A stretch of 64,000 nucleotides of DNA, from the NCBI RefSeq assembly GCF_000237925.1, contig NC_031497.1, positions 23,875,249 to 23,939,248 on the forward strand, given 5' to 3'. Of the stretch, positions 23,901 through 37,000 are shown in pieces. The stretch comes from Schistosoma mansoni (Eukaryota; Platyhelminthes; Trematoda; Strigeidida; Schistosomatidae). Under the pieces are notes generated by a model. The model ran no database searches. It worked only from the letters and a program-made list of their open reading frames with translations, and was not told the origin of the DNA. Numbering within the stretch: the first letter of the stretch is position 1; the number at the start of each line of letters is the position of its first letter. Made by a program: the position numbers and the translations under genes.

Positions 23901-25014
23901 TCTTCAGAAGACTTTTATTGTTCCTTTTTAGGTTGAGTTCTTGTTCATCTTAACACAAAATAAACATTATTTAAAGATTAATTACGGCTTATGCATTGCT
24001 GGTGGTTAGTTATCGCCCTATTTCAGATGGTGAATGTGCACAAATACTGCTTAAGGAAATAAATTTGCTAGTATACACTTCTTGTTATCATAAACGACTT
24101 TGTCAAATTAAAACACACACTTAGGACTGTAGTGATATAGATTCCTAAGCACACGATCTTTGAAGCTGAATATAGGTTGACTGAGAGAATTCACATAAAA
24201 TATTCAACAAGAAGAGAGGGTCAGGAAGTGAACGCAGGAAAAATGATTGGTATAACATAACAGCCTTGTGGGCGTCATCATTCAGTGTGACTCATACCTT
24301 TCCACGTAAAATATCTGATTAAAACTCAGGGACAAATGTTTTATTTATCTGTACCAAACATCACATCAATGATTTTCACGATAGGATGGGTCAGTATAGA
24401 CAATGATACGAATTTCACGTAAGATCTTATAGATTAGATAGTCACATCACTACAATTTTATTATTAAAATAAAAATGATAAGTGTACTAATGCCGAACTA
24501 GGCCATTATTCTACAGGATAATTAATGGTTATATATATCTCACTGTACTATATTTGGACTCGCAATCAGTTTTACGGAAGATTTTATGATTGTCGATTAC
24601 AATTTAAGGAAAAAAGGAATAAGAGGACGAATCAAATTCTCCCTCAAAGTATTCTACCCTCCTATCATAAAAATCACAAAATCTGCAGTCAGTATGAAAA
24701 CGGTGTGGTTATATTAGACTTCCGAAATACTGAAGTCTGTATTTCTTCTGTGGAAAAGTATGAGAGTCAACTAAAGGCGAAGTCAAGGATGACTGACTGA
24801 GAAGACGTATTTTCATTGGAAACAGGGCTGTCATGGCGTATAACTTGTAAGGCGCCCGACAACCGAATGAGATTCCTTTGTAGAGGTTAATAAACTCATA
24901 AAACAGTTAATTATGCAAGTCTTCCACGTCAATGTTGACCTTAGTTGTTTTCCTCAACACACCCTAGCTGAGGGCACTTAGTTACACATCCACATTAGAT
25001 GAAGAGGGGGTTCG
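20999..25014. other. 4 kb without a supported gene; traces of decayed retroelement
   Basis: I found no exon with matching splice sites. Around 22020-22080 the translation contains GRGLLELYGNGVVAYI, faintly like a LINE endonuclease segment. 22540-22630 resembles the reverse complement of 1935-2010, the supposed 5' flank of the CR1-like LINE. These suggest an old CR1-like relic, not firm enough to delimit. The open frame at 24525-24800 has no recognisable features. Confidence 0.35.
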
Positions 25015-25215
25015 CTGTGCTATTCATCCTTTGCAGCTGTTAGCCAGCTTAGACCAAAGGTCTCACGATATATCGATAGCCTCCCAAATATAACTTCGAA
25101 CCACATGATTTCTGGCTTATTACTTGACTATATTTACACAACTCCAATAAAAAGGTGTTACATCTAAAGGAGTTGTCGAATTCTGAATATTTGTGCAATC
25201 TTCACATCGAAAAAT
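25015..25215. repeat. R3 repeat, most diverged copy
   Basis: Weakly matches the second half of 25630-25985: TCACGATATATCGATAG, ACATGATTTCTGGC against GACTTCTGATTTCC, and AAAGGTGTTACAT against GAAGGTGCTACTGG. The order of blocks is the same. Confidence 0.45.
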
Positions 25216-25629
25216 TCAAACTGCGATCCCTTGGTGACGTTTAACTCATGAGGTTTCATTTGAGTTTAAAGACTGACCATTACGGTTAATGACTATGTAC
25301 AATTTACTTTTTGTTTTTAAGCATTCCTGATGTATTATTATTATCTGACTTGCTATCATCTTATTGGTGCAAAAATAGTATATGCCTTGGCCTAATTTGT
25401 CTTTTAGTGTTGTATTTATTCCATATGAAGTAATGACATAATTCATTTCTATTTCTTTGTTTCTGAGGTCTACTTCACGTTTTTTAATCCTAAGGTGATA
25501 AATATTATCATTGGGATACTGAAATTCCTGTCTGCTCCCCGTCACATATTCTTATTCAGTTGTGCTCTCACTGCCACTGGATAAGATATTTCCGATAAAC
25601 GTCTTTAGTTTCCATGGCTTTTTTCCGTG

Positions 25630-25985
25630 TCAGTCTTCCGACTGTAGCTGTAAATAATTCCCCAAAATCAATAGCTTTCTAAGTGTTCGACATTGGATAC
25701 TGACCACGTTGTTTAAGTGGACTTGTTCAACTTTCGGTTTCGGCTTTCGGTCATGCATCCGTACCAGATCACGTTTCGACTCAGCGTGGGACACTACTCC
25801 TACGTTCACTAGCCATCTTAGAATAAACGCTTCTCGATATATTGATAACGTATCAAATATATCTTTCCTACCTCTTCTCGTCTGACTTCTGATTTCCATT
25901 GGTCGGGGAAAAGCTTCGCATATAGAAGGTGCTACTGGTAGCAGGTTGTAAAATCAGAGTACTGGTCGTATCTTCACGACCTTGT
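25630..25985. repeat. R3 repeat
   Basis: Aligns over about 350 bp with 63115-63455, sharing CTGTAAATAATTCC, AAGTGTTCGACATTGGAT, GGTCATGCATCCG, CCAGATCACGTT and GGTGTTACTGG-type blocks. Strand and class are undetermined. A - strand frame (25899-25630) is open in this copy only. Confidence 0.7.
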
Positions 25986-26019
25986 AAAATAATATTTTTC
26001 AGTCTTCAGTAATAAGGAC

Positions 26020-26340
26020 ATGAGGTCTATTGACCTATTTTAATCCTTGCAGTTTGTTACACTGTGGAGGCCCAATCTCGTCCTGAATATATCGACAGAA
26101 GGTGCTGATATTACGTGTTCTGGTAGAGAATTCCAGTAATTCACAACGAAACTCCAGATGTAGACAATTTGACCTCGGTTTTTGGACTTTCATTGAATTT
26201 CCTCTCAAATGATTAGCCCGAGAAGGGAGGAAAAGATAGGACATGTTAGTACCAAGGTCATCGTTCAGAAAAGGGTATGCCAATATTAGATCACTCCGTA
26301 TTCGCTGGTAAAATGGCGGGCACTTTATTTGCCGTTCGCC
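26020..26340 (-). mobile_element. CR1/jockey-like LINE, C-terminal fragment
   Basis: The - strand frame 26283-26035 and its upstream extension encode the post-RT tail typical of CR1/jockey elements: RRIRSDLILAYPFLN-like start, SRANHLRGNSMKVQKPRSN, then an FSTRTRNISTFCRYIQDEIG end. It is followed by a short 3' end. It is 5'-truncated and lies about 0.5 kb upstream of the PGK gene, antisense to it. Confidence 0.7.
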
Positions 26341-26777
26341 AGCTTAAAGACAAATAGGCTCATTTAGATGTTGCATTTATATTCTTGTATTGTCACTTTG
26401 TGGGGGAGGGGGAATAGAGTTCAGATCCTGCCAATTTATTCATCTAGTTGAATCATCTTCATAACAGATGATAGGTAAGACTGGTTATCAGATAGGGTAG
26501 TCAAGTGTAGGTAACAATCGCAAGATGTGACTCAAGTAGAGACTGTGAGCTCTGAAAATTCCAATTCTATTCAAGTGGAATTCCTCATTTACTTGGGTTC
26601 CCTTACGAATATTGTTCAATAATAACTATCCCTTTAGTGAGAGAAGACAGCAGCTTCCAACTGATTGGTGACAGTCCAAATGTTTAGATAATTACTGGGT
26701 GAATTTTTAACAATACAATCTTATGTCTATGAACCAACGTCGGATTCGTGGGCATGTTTTTATTGGGAACTGAGGGC

Positions 26778-26802
26778 TTTGTTTTTCTACTTACATTTGT
26801 AG
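26778..26802 (+). promoter_or_regulatory. Splice acceptor in the PGK 5' leader (trans- or cis-splicing)
   Basis: A pyrimidine-rich tract (TTTGTTTTTCTACTTAC) ends in TTTGTAG at 26802, 47 bp before the PGK start codon. No donor is obvious nearby. This fits either a spliced-leader addition site, as used by many schistosome transcripts, or a 5' untranslated intron. Confidence 0.5.
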
Positions 26803-26849
26803 GACACATTTTTCGGAAGATTCGTTGACATATTCAGTTTGTGTACGTG

Positions 26850-29800
26850 ATGGGTTTGTCGAAGCTTAGTATTTCAGATGTTGACCTTAAAGGAAAACGT
26901 GTTCTTATTCGGTAAGAATGATTTTAGATGATTAGAGTCAAATGCTCTATAGAGTTGATTTTAACGTCCCTATGAAAGATGGGAAAGTCACTAACACTCA
27001 AAGGTAATAGTCGGAAATTATAGTTACTTTGTACCATTTTAGAATAGCAGCTGCCATACCAACTATTAAATATGCTTTGGATAAGGGGGCCAAAAGTGTC
27101 GTCTTAATGTCCCATTTAGGTCGGCCAGATGGGCACAAAGTTGATAAGTATTCTCTAAAGCCTGTGTGCCCTGAAGTGTCAAAGTTGTTAGGCAAAGAAG
27201 TTACGTTCCTCAATGATTGTGTTGGGCCTGACGTAGTTAACGCATGTGCCAATCCTGCTCCCGGAAGCGTTTTTTTGCTAGAGAATCTACGCTTTCACGT
27301 TGAAGAGGAAGGAAAAGGTGTCTCACCAACCGGCGAAAAAGTTAGTCCTATTCCTCATTTTTTTTATCAAGTTTACGGATTACTATAGCGTGTCATGAGT
27401 CGCCGCTGCGAACACTAGCTAATAAGCTAGAATGCTCCCATTTTTGTAACTATTAAATATTCAGTACGAATGCAACCAACTTGTAGGATTCTCTTAGAAG
27501 TATTGTTAGGAGTTCCGTATGAACATCTTTTGTTTTGGTACTGTCACCAGATTTTTTTCTAGGACTATCAATGGTTAGAGCACTATATTGGTTCTAAAGC
27601 TATTTCAATGAAACTATAATTTATAGACGGATCAATCAGATTTACGTTAACATATTTTGGATTTGGGCCTGGACTTCATTCGTCGTTACAGCTAGGCAGC
27701 ATTCTGGTATTATAGCTAGTGTCAGTTCGTAACAAAGTCCCTTACTATCCTAACCCTAGCGTCTGGTTGTAAATCTCAATTCATTCTAATTCATAGCTCA
27801 TTTGAACCTAGTAAGTAGGTGGACGTTCTCAGGGTCACCTATGAGACACTCAGAGGTCGTACTTAAGTTACAGAATCACCGTCATTTAATGCTCATATTA
27901 TTTAATCATCTGTTATATATTGTGAAAGTAGAAAGATAAGATTTAGTGTGATAACGTATTGAACAAGATACAGATCTAATGTTACCTGTTTCATGTGATG
28001 TTAATATACTATCGGATTATTCAGTTATTTTATGGATATCTGCAAGATTCGTAAGATTTCTAGGTAGATCATATGGACGTATTATCTACTTCTTGAAAAT
28101 AAATACAATTATTGATACTTCTAGGCACCGTATATCTGCTTAACGTTAACTAATATCTACAGAATTTAATGTAGTAAAGTAATAATTCAGTAGATTAGCT
28201 GTGTGTTTGTTGATCCCTAAATTACGACTCGCAAGTATATTTCATCCCAGTGCATGTATTTTAGAGTAGAAAAACTTTCTTATTAGTCACTTCCTAACTT
28301 GATGTGAAATAATTGGTGGCCGGTGTAGTTTGTCGGACACCTATTAACTGCATCATGACATTCACCTGAAAATCATAAGATGTTTTTCTAGTACTACATA
28401 TTAGCGCACACTGAGGCTTGATTCTTACTGTTTGTTTCAAAGACACATTTGTAGATAGTTTCCTTTATCAATTATAACCCTTTATCGTCTATTCTACGCT
28501 TTCTTATATTTTGCCGACTTATTACTTTGTTCTTCGTTATTACAAACTTCATATCCTTTTTCTTGACAGACAAAAGCCACTGCTGACCAAATCAAGGCTT
28601 TCAGTGAGAGTCTAACAAAACTTGGTGATGTCTACGTCAACGATGCCTTTGGGACGGCACATAGAGCTCATGCGTAAGTTAGTCGGGTTGAGAAGCTAGT
28701 GATTTTATAAACATGCAACAAAAAGCCTAATAGATGTGTTCAGCACTGTATAAGTTAATGCGCGATGCTTAATTAAGTTGTATGTCGGCAATCTTCTACA
28801 GGTCAATCAGAAAGATTACTTAATTTCAACACGATAAATTCATTTGTTATCGGTCCGAGAACAGTTATTCCATTTAGATCAAGAAAAATTGAATTCAAGA
28901 AGACAAGTGTTATAAGCACTTTTATCACGACCCAGCTACTCTTATTGCTTAGTATTCTTGACGCCACTTCACTCGACAACTCCCCAGACAATAACATGGT
29001 TGGAGAGGGACGTAGTTATATTCCGGATAGCAAGGTAGAATGAGAGCAAGTACTACAATAGGAAAAAACATTAGCATATTCACAATTGTACGCAAGACAG
29101 TTCTAGAGTGTTCTCCAAGTATACGTTAGCACTGATTGGCTAAGAAATGGCCAATCAGTGTTCCCCAACACAATTCTGCACCAAACATGCTTTAATTCAG
29201 TCTATATCTCACTAGGAACATGTCAAACGACTTCGACTAAGTATCATAAAAACCGGTCATTTGCACATCAGGAGCTCTTAATTTTTAAGTCAGGAATCAT
29301 AGCGCTGTGTATCGGTCTAAGTTGTTATACCTTACACCAACAGAGTAGATCAAGATTAGAAACAAATGGAAAGAAATAACATCAATGAACCATATTGTTT
29401 GCTGTTTCATTTTATTGTACTGTAATGTATTTTACAAATATAATTTTTCAGAAACTGTCATACATTAGTAGAAAAAAAATTTTAGTCTATGACTTTATAA
29501 ATGTGAAACATGGCCATTAAGAACTCCGCCTGTAGCTCCTCTGGGGGTTGCTGCCGGTCCCAAGCCCGGGTAAAGGAGGAGGGTTAGGCATGGGGTTAGC
29601 GAACCCATCCCGTAGAAAATCAACTCGCTAAAAAAACGCTAACCAGAAAAAATCATTCAAACCATTTAAACTCTGCCCTGGGAGTAGAAGGAATAATTAT
29701 GACGTCTCATGATGAAAGCCGAGTTCATTCGGAAGTCATGAGGCCGATGCACCTTCTTACAAACAGAGCAACAATTCTTATAGGTACATGGAATGTCCGG

Positions 29801-32800
29801 ACAATGTGGGAGACCGGAAGAGTCTTCCAAATTGCTGCAGAAATGAGAAAATACAACCTGGAGGTGCTTGGAATCAGTGAAACGCATTGGACGCAGGTTG
29901 GACAACAACGACTGTCTTCAGGGGAACTTCTGTTATACTCCGGTCATGAAGAAGAAAATGCCCCACATACACAAGGAGTTGCATTGATGCTGTCCAGAAA
30001 AGCACAAAATGCACTTATAGGATGGGAATCTCATGGACCAAGGATCATCAAAGCCTCCTTCAAAACAAAGAGAGTGGGCATTACAATGAACGTCATCCAA
30101 TGCTATGCGCCGACCAACGACTACGATGAAGACGCTAAAGACCAATTCTACGATAGGCTGCAGTCGATCTTCGAGAAGTGCCCAACCAAAGACCTGACCA
30201 TTCTGATGGGAGATCTCAATGCCAAGGTTGGAAAGGACAACACTGGATATGAAGACGTCATGGGACAACATGGACTGGGAGAAAGGAACGAAAATGGTGA
30301 GAGATTTGCAAACCTATGTGCCTTCAATAAACTGGTCATAGGTGGCACCACATTTCCACACAAAAACATACACAAAGCCACTTGGATTTCACCGGATCAC
30401 ACTACACAGAATCAAATCGACCATATCTGCATCAACAAAAAGTTCAGGAGGACGATGGAGGATGTGAGGACCAGAAGAGGAGCTGATATAGCATCCGATC
30501 ACCATTTGCTGGTCGCCAAGATGAAACTAAAACTCAAGAAGCACTGGACAACGGTGCGGACAACATCACAAAAGATTAATACGGCCTATCTTCGAGATGC
30601 TGACAAACTCAACAAATTCAACATAGCCCTCAGCAACAGGTTCGAGGCCTTTCATGATCTACTCAATGGAGAGGGAACCACCATAGAGAGCAACTGGAAA
30701 GGTATCAAAGAGGCAATCATTTCAACATGTCAGGAGGTTCTGGGCCAAAAGAAGCACCATCACAGGGAATGGATCACTGTTGGTACACTGGATAAAATTG
30801 AAGAAAGAAGGAACAAGAAGGCAGCAATCAATATCAGCCGAACAAGAGCGGAAAAAGCCAAGGCACAAGCCGAATACACAGAGGCAAACAAGCAAGTGAA
30901 GAGGAGCATCAGAACCAACAAACGTAAATATGTGGAAGATTTAGCGATGACAGCGGAAAAGGCTGCAAGAGAGGGAAACATGAGACAACTGTATGATACA
31001 ACCAAGAAACTTGCTGGAGATTACCGTAAACCAGAAAGACCAGTGAAAAGCAAGGAAGGCAAAGTAATCACCGACATTGAAGAACAACGAAACAGGTGGG
31101 TAGAACACTTCAAAGAACTCTTAAATCGACCAGCTCCACTGAACCCACCCAACATCGAAGCAGCACCCACAGACCTCCCAATCGATATTGGCCCACCAAC
31201 AATTGAAGAGATCAGCATGGCCATTAGACAAATCAAGATCGGCAAAGCAGCGGGACCAGACAACATCCCGGCAGAGGCACTGAAAGCAAATGTAGCAGCA
31301 ACTGCCAAGATACTACACATCCTCTTCAGTAAGATTTGGAACGAAGAACAAGTACCAACAGACTGGAAAAAAGGACTTCTGATCAAAGTACCAAAGAAAG
31401 GTGATCTTAGCAAGTGCGACAACTACAGGGGCATCACTCTCCTCTCAATACCAGGGAAAGTCTTCAACAGAGTATTGTTAAACAGGATGAAGGATTCCGT
31501 AGACGCCCAACTTCGAGATCAACAAGCTGGATTTCGTAAGGATAGATCGTGCACAGATCAAATCGCAACTCTACGTATCATTGTGGAACAATCAATCGAA
31601 TGGAATTCATCACTCTACATCAACTTCATCGACTACGAGAAGGCATTTGATAGCGTGAACAGGACGACACTATGGAGGCTTCTTCGACACTACGGCGTGC
31701 CTGAGAAAATAGTCAATATCATACGGAACTCCTATGATGGACTAAACTGCCAAATCGTCCACGGAGGACAACTCACCGACTCGTTTGAAGTAAAGACTGG
31801 TGTAAGGCAAGGTTGCCTACTCTCACCGTTTCTCTTTCTCCTGGTAATAGACTGGATCATGAAGACGTCAACGACTGGAGGAAAGCACGGGATACAGTGG
31901 ACAGGCAGGATGCAACTTGACGATCTAGACTTCGCGGATGATCTGGCTCTTCTATCACAAACGCAACAACAAATTCAGGAGAAAACGACCAGTGTAGCAG
32001 CAGCCTCAGCAGCAGTAGGTCTCAATATAAACAAAGGGAAAAGCAAGACTCTCCGATGCAACACAATATGCACCAATCAAATTACACTTGACGGAGAAGC
32101 TTTGGAAGATGTGGAAACCTTTACATACCTGGGCAGCATCATTGATGAACACGGTGGATCAGATGCAGATGTGAGGGCGAGGATCGGCAAAGCAAGAGCA
32201 GCATACTTACAACTGAAAAACATCTGGAGCTCAAAACAATTGTCAACCAACACCAAGGTTAGAATTTTCAATACAAATGTCAAGACAGTTCTATTGTATG
32301 GGGCGGAGACGTGGAGAACTACGAAAGCCATTATCCAGAAGATACAAGTGTTTATTAACAGTTGTCTACGCAAGATACTTCGGATCCGATGGCCAGACAC
32401 TATCAGCAACAAGTTACTGTGGGAGACAACAAACCAGATTGCAGCGGAGGAAGAAATCAGGAGGAGGCGCTGGAAGTGGATAGGGCACACTTTGAGGAAA
32501 TCACCCGATTGCGTCACAAGACAAGCCCTCACATGGAATCCTGAAGGTCAAAGGAGAAGAGGAAGACCAAAGAACACATTACGCCGAGAAATAGAGACAG
32601 ACATGAGAAGAATGAACAAGAACTAGATAGAACTAGAAAAGAAGGCCCAGGACAGAGTGGGTTGGAGAAAGCTGGTCGGCGGCCTATGCTCCATTGGGAG
32701 TAACAGGCGAAAGTAAGTAAGTAAAATGGCCATTAAGAGTAGAGGTTATTCGTAGGTTACGGGTATTCGATCGCTGGTGTCTACGAAGCATTACTCGTGC

Positions 32801-33968
32801 ATTTTAGGACCACAGAGTAAGCCATGACTTGGTTGTGAATAGAGTACTAGGCAAGGATTTGAAATTGATTGATGAGGTATTAAATCTTCATCAACTGAGG
32901 TATTTGGGACATGTGTTACGTATGCCCAATCTCCAGCTACCTCGATGGGCGGTGTTTTCTGGTGTAGGAGTAGGTTGGGAGAGAGGCAAGGGTGGCCAAA
33001 CCAAAAGCTGTCAGTACTCCATGAAGTCACTGACAGTTGAACTTGGCCATGTTGATAGGTGTGGATTATCCATCACAACTAATGGTTAGACTTTGGATGA
33101 CATGGCTTAAAATCGTTTGTAATTGCACAGGTGCATCCGTTTTTTGTCTTCCCCCAAATCCTGAAATTCTAAATTCCTCATAACTATTTTGTTTTCATTT
33201 CACTGATTTATATTTCCTTTTCGAGTTGCATCTTTGATGCCTAATCTTTCGTGTTACCACTGGTACTGTTACTGCCTCTACTATTCTGAGATTTGGCCTG
33301 ACAACTCGGTGTGTTAGTGGGGCATGGCAACTCGAGCCGATGTACATGCGTACAGGTTCTACGTTATGACTGACAGACTGACTACCACCTTTCCGACTAA
33401 AAATCAAACATAATAAAGTTCCCGATTCCTAATAAAATCATTCAAAATAATACTAGCCTACATTTTCCACTGTTTTCGTTATAATTCATTATTGAATCAT
33501 TCCTACTTGTGGAAATAACTTCTAATGTTAGGTTATTAATTCATTTAACTGGTATAGGTTCGTCTACTTTGAGCCACACTGTGCGATGACTAATGATACT
33601 AGCTTGTTCCCCAAACCGAAGCAGGTGAGATTCTCACCTGCGACTTTATGGCCAGAAGTCGAGGGCCCTAACCACTCTGCCACAGCTTCACATTCTTTAG
33701 ATATTGAGTTATTTGTACAGTATATTCTGGTTTTGCGTAACTCAACTATTTCTTCCTCATTTTGCTTTATAGTTCTATGGTCGGCTGCCAACTACCACAA
33801 AAAGCCTGTGGATTTCTCATGAATAAAGAATTGACATACTTCGCCAAAGCTCTGGAAAATCCAGAACGCCCTTTCTTAGCTATTTTAGGAGGGTAAGGAT
33901 TTTGTTAATTTGCTGCATGTACATCCCATATATTAGTACATTTTTCAGGTTTTAGATAAAATTTAATG

Positions 33969-34033
<65 letters not shown>

Positions 34034-37000
34034 GTAACTTCTTTCCTTCGTCTAGTGCCAAGGTTAGCGACAAGATCCAGTTGATCAATAATATGCTTGA
34101 CAAAGTTAATGAATTAATCATCGGTGGTGGGATGGCGTATACATTTCTTAAGCAAATACACAATATGCATGTAAGTCACCTTATATTTTTGTATTTGTAT
34201 CTATATGTTTGTATTATATACTCGCATTACTAACAGTACCTGGAGTAAATTCTCTACTTCTCTATTTTCACAGTAAAAGTTGTAAGAAGTAAATAAAATG
34301 GTAAATAAAACGCATCCTCGATGGACGCACTAAGTCTGTTATAACTTGTGACGGAGTGGATGCCCTGTTAATGTATAACGTGATAAGACCGCCAATTAGA
34401 GAGCAGTGATTTATCGATCAGACCAGTGATACACAAAAACCGTACGAGCAGTCTAGGGTACTTATTGGTCCTGCTTTCTGCCTAGCCCAGCCAGTTAAGT
34501 CCAGAACAGTCTCTGCGGTATGAATCATTATATTTCAACCATACTGAGTTTATATACCAATCAGACTGACCACATTGTACCATAAAATAGAAAATAACAT
34601 TTGTACAAGATTTAGCCAAATGTGGCTGTGAATAGGGGAGATAGTAAATAATAGACAGGGTATAATTCATGAATGGTAAATCGTATGACAATAGTTCATG
34701 AGTCAAAATAAAGCTAATAATAAGGGAAAGATGAATATGAATAGTTTAGTTATTTAGCAATCATACAATAAAAAATATATATGCATAGTATTGGTTGATA
34801 AATAGATCCCAAAGTTACCATTCATTATCCTCATCGGTGCATAACCAAGTCTTAATGGTTTCTTATAAGTGTTACAACTTTAGCGTTTTGTTTATAAGAA
34901 AACTGCCTTCTTCTACTGATAATCTTATTAGGTATCAATTGTAGGCTCTGTTGAACTTTCCCTGTACTAATTTCTACACAGTGACCCACAATCGGACAAA
35001 ATACGGCTCGATGCAAGAGGAGACAAAAATAACAGATGGATACGCACTTACACCCATCATGTCTCAGTACACTTAATTTGAACATTGGGTAGATTGCTAT
35101 AAATAAATAATATATTTGTAATATCCCAATGAGTAGAAAAATTAGATTTTCTGGTGTTTCGTGACTCAGTTTAAGCCACTTCTTCAGAGAATAAATAACC
35201 AAGTAAAAATTAATTCAAGTTTAAATAATACAACGCAACAATAAGAATATTAAGTGATCAATGAAAAAACAGGTCTGAATAAATCAATGTCATGTCATTT
35301 CGGTCAAGGTGATTCATAAGCGACATGTATGTAAATTCGTATGTATGTATGTGTACACTGTTAAGGATGAATATTGTGTGACTTGACTGATCACTGAATA
35401 TTCTTATTGTTCCATTGTACGATTTAAACTTGAATTAATTTTTACTAGGTTATTTATTCTCTGAAGAAGTGGCTTACACTGAGTCACGAAACATCAGAAA
35501 ATCTAATTTTTTTACTCATTGGGATATTAAAAATGTATTATTTATTTGAAGAAAAAGGTTTATACAATCAATATTTTAGCGTTCATGAGTCAATGAAAAG
35601 TAGAGGGCAGGTGCACCACTGCGATTGGTTTTGAGTTTTATCGCTAAAGTAGTCAGCAATCATTGGTTACGACCATACCGTGGATACTAATACGGAAGTT
35701 GTGTCTTCATATATGGTTCAGATTAACGGTAAGTGGCTTCTAAGACCAACGTCATATATTGGTCTAGTCGCTGTTAGATTCTCCGTGAAGATTATAGGTA
35801 AATTATACGACGTTTATCCTCAGGTTTTTGATTCACAAATCGATTAACTGGAAACTTAGTGGACTGAAATCTTTTCTATGTTGCTTTAATTAACGTGATT
35901 ATTTTCCGTACCTTTATACCAAATAAAATGGTTCTGTAGCAATGGGTAGCTGGACTTGTATTAAAGGTACTTTAGCGGCTTCAGTCAATCTACGTTTACA
36001 AACTTACTAACTGATTTATCATATTTATCTAGTATTCTTTGTCTCATAATATTGCTCAGCTATTTCACTATGGCAAATTCAAATAATGTTTCAGTCACAT
36101 CGGAAATTTTTTCAACTCTTGAATGTACCATACATTCAAGGGTTACGTTTTACCTCTAGAATGTACGTAAGTAAAATGTTTGTGTTTTTCTTATTTTCAG
36201 ATAGGAAATAGTTTATTTGATGCACCAGGTGCAGAAATTGTTCATAAAGTAATGGAAACTGCAAAGGCTAAAAATGTTGCAATTCACTTACCGGTTGATT
36301 TCGTAACTGCCGATAAATTTGCTGATGATGCGAACACCGAAATAAGAACTATACAATCCGGAATTGCCGATGGTTGGATGGTGAGTTAAACTTTTATTCA
36401 TAACAGAAGTGAATAACAAATTCATTTGTTAATAATTTTTTGTTTTGTGTGTCTCGTTCCTTATTCCATCAACTTTAAACATGTACAAAAACGAATTACA
36501 TCAACTTATTTGATTTTTCTCAAAGAGTGAGAGCATCTAGCTTTCCTATTCAATCAGAAGAACATTTGCTTAATAGTAAGGTAACTTTTCTTTACAATAG
36601 CCTTCAAATACTCTGATACGGTCGAGGATGGGAAGAGTCCGCTATTCCTCTCGAAATGCTCTCATGGCTACCCGTATATAGCCACTTCCAAGAAAGTCCT
36701 ACTCACTGCCTTTTCGCGGCGGGGTTGTTTACGGAATTGAGAGAACGGAAAGCGAATGTTCGGCGCTTTTATTGGGTTGGTGGATACGGAGAATCCACTT
36801 AGGGGAGTAGTTCGTAAACCACGATTACAAACTAACGGGATATATGAGCTCCAGTATACTAAGGGAACAAATGACGTATGAACCTATTGTTGGTCACCAT
36901 CTACTACGGGACCGCATCTCCTAACGTTGCTCCACTGCCTTGTGGTTTAGACATCTAGATCAAGAGCTCAAAAAGTGACCTCCTAGGAAAACCAAATATT

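Noticed and set aside
24525-24800. 91-codon + strand gene
   Set aside because: No known motif, no flanking splice sites, composition like random AT-rich DNA. It is not the missing SRD5A3 C-terminus.
26560-26690. Possible last exon of the SRD5A3-type gene (SSGIPHLLGFPYEY)
   Set aside because: It faintly resembles a reductase PHxLG motif, but the neighbouring residues do not match the family and no splice acceptor is in place.
33613-33690. tRNA gene on the - strand
   Set aside because: A 5-bp acceptor-like pairing and an A box are present, but the T-arm sequence is not canonical and a related fragment occurs at 44880; treated as an old SINE.
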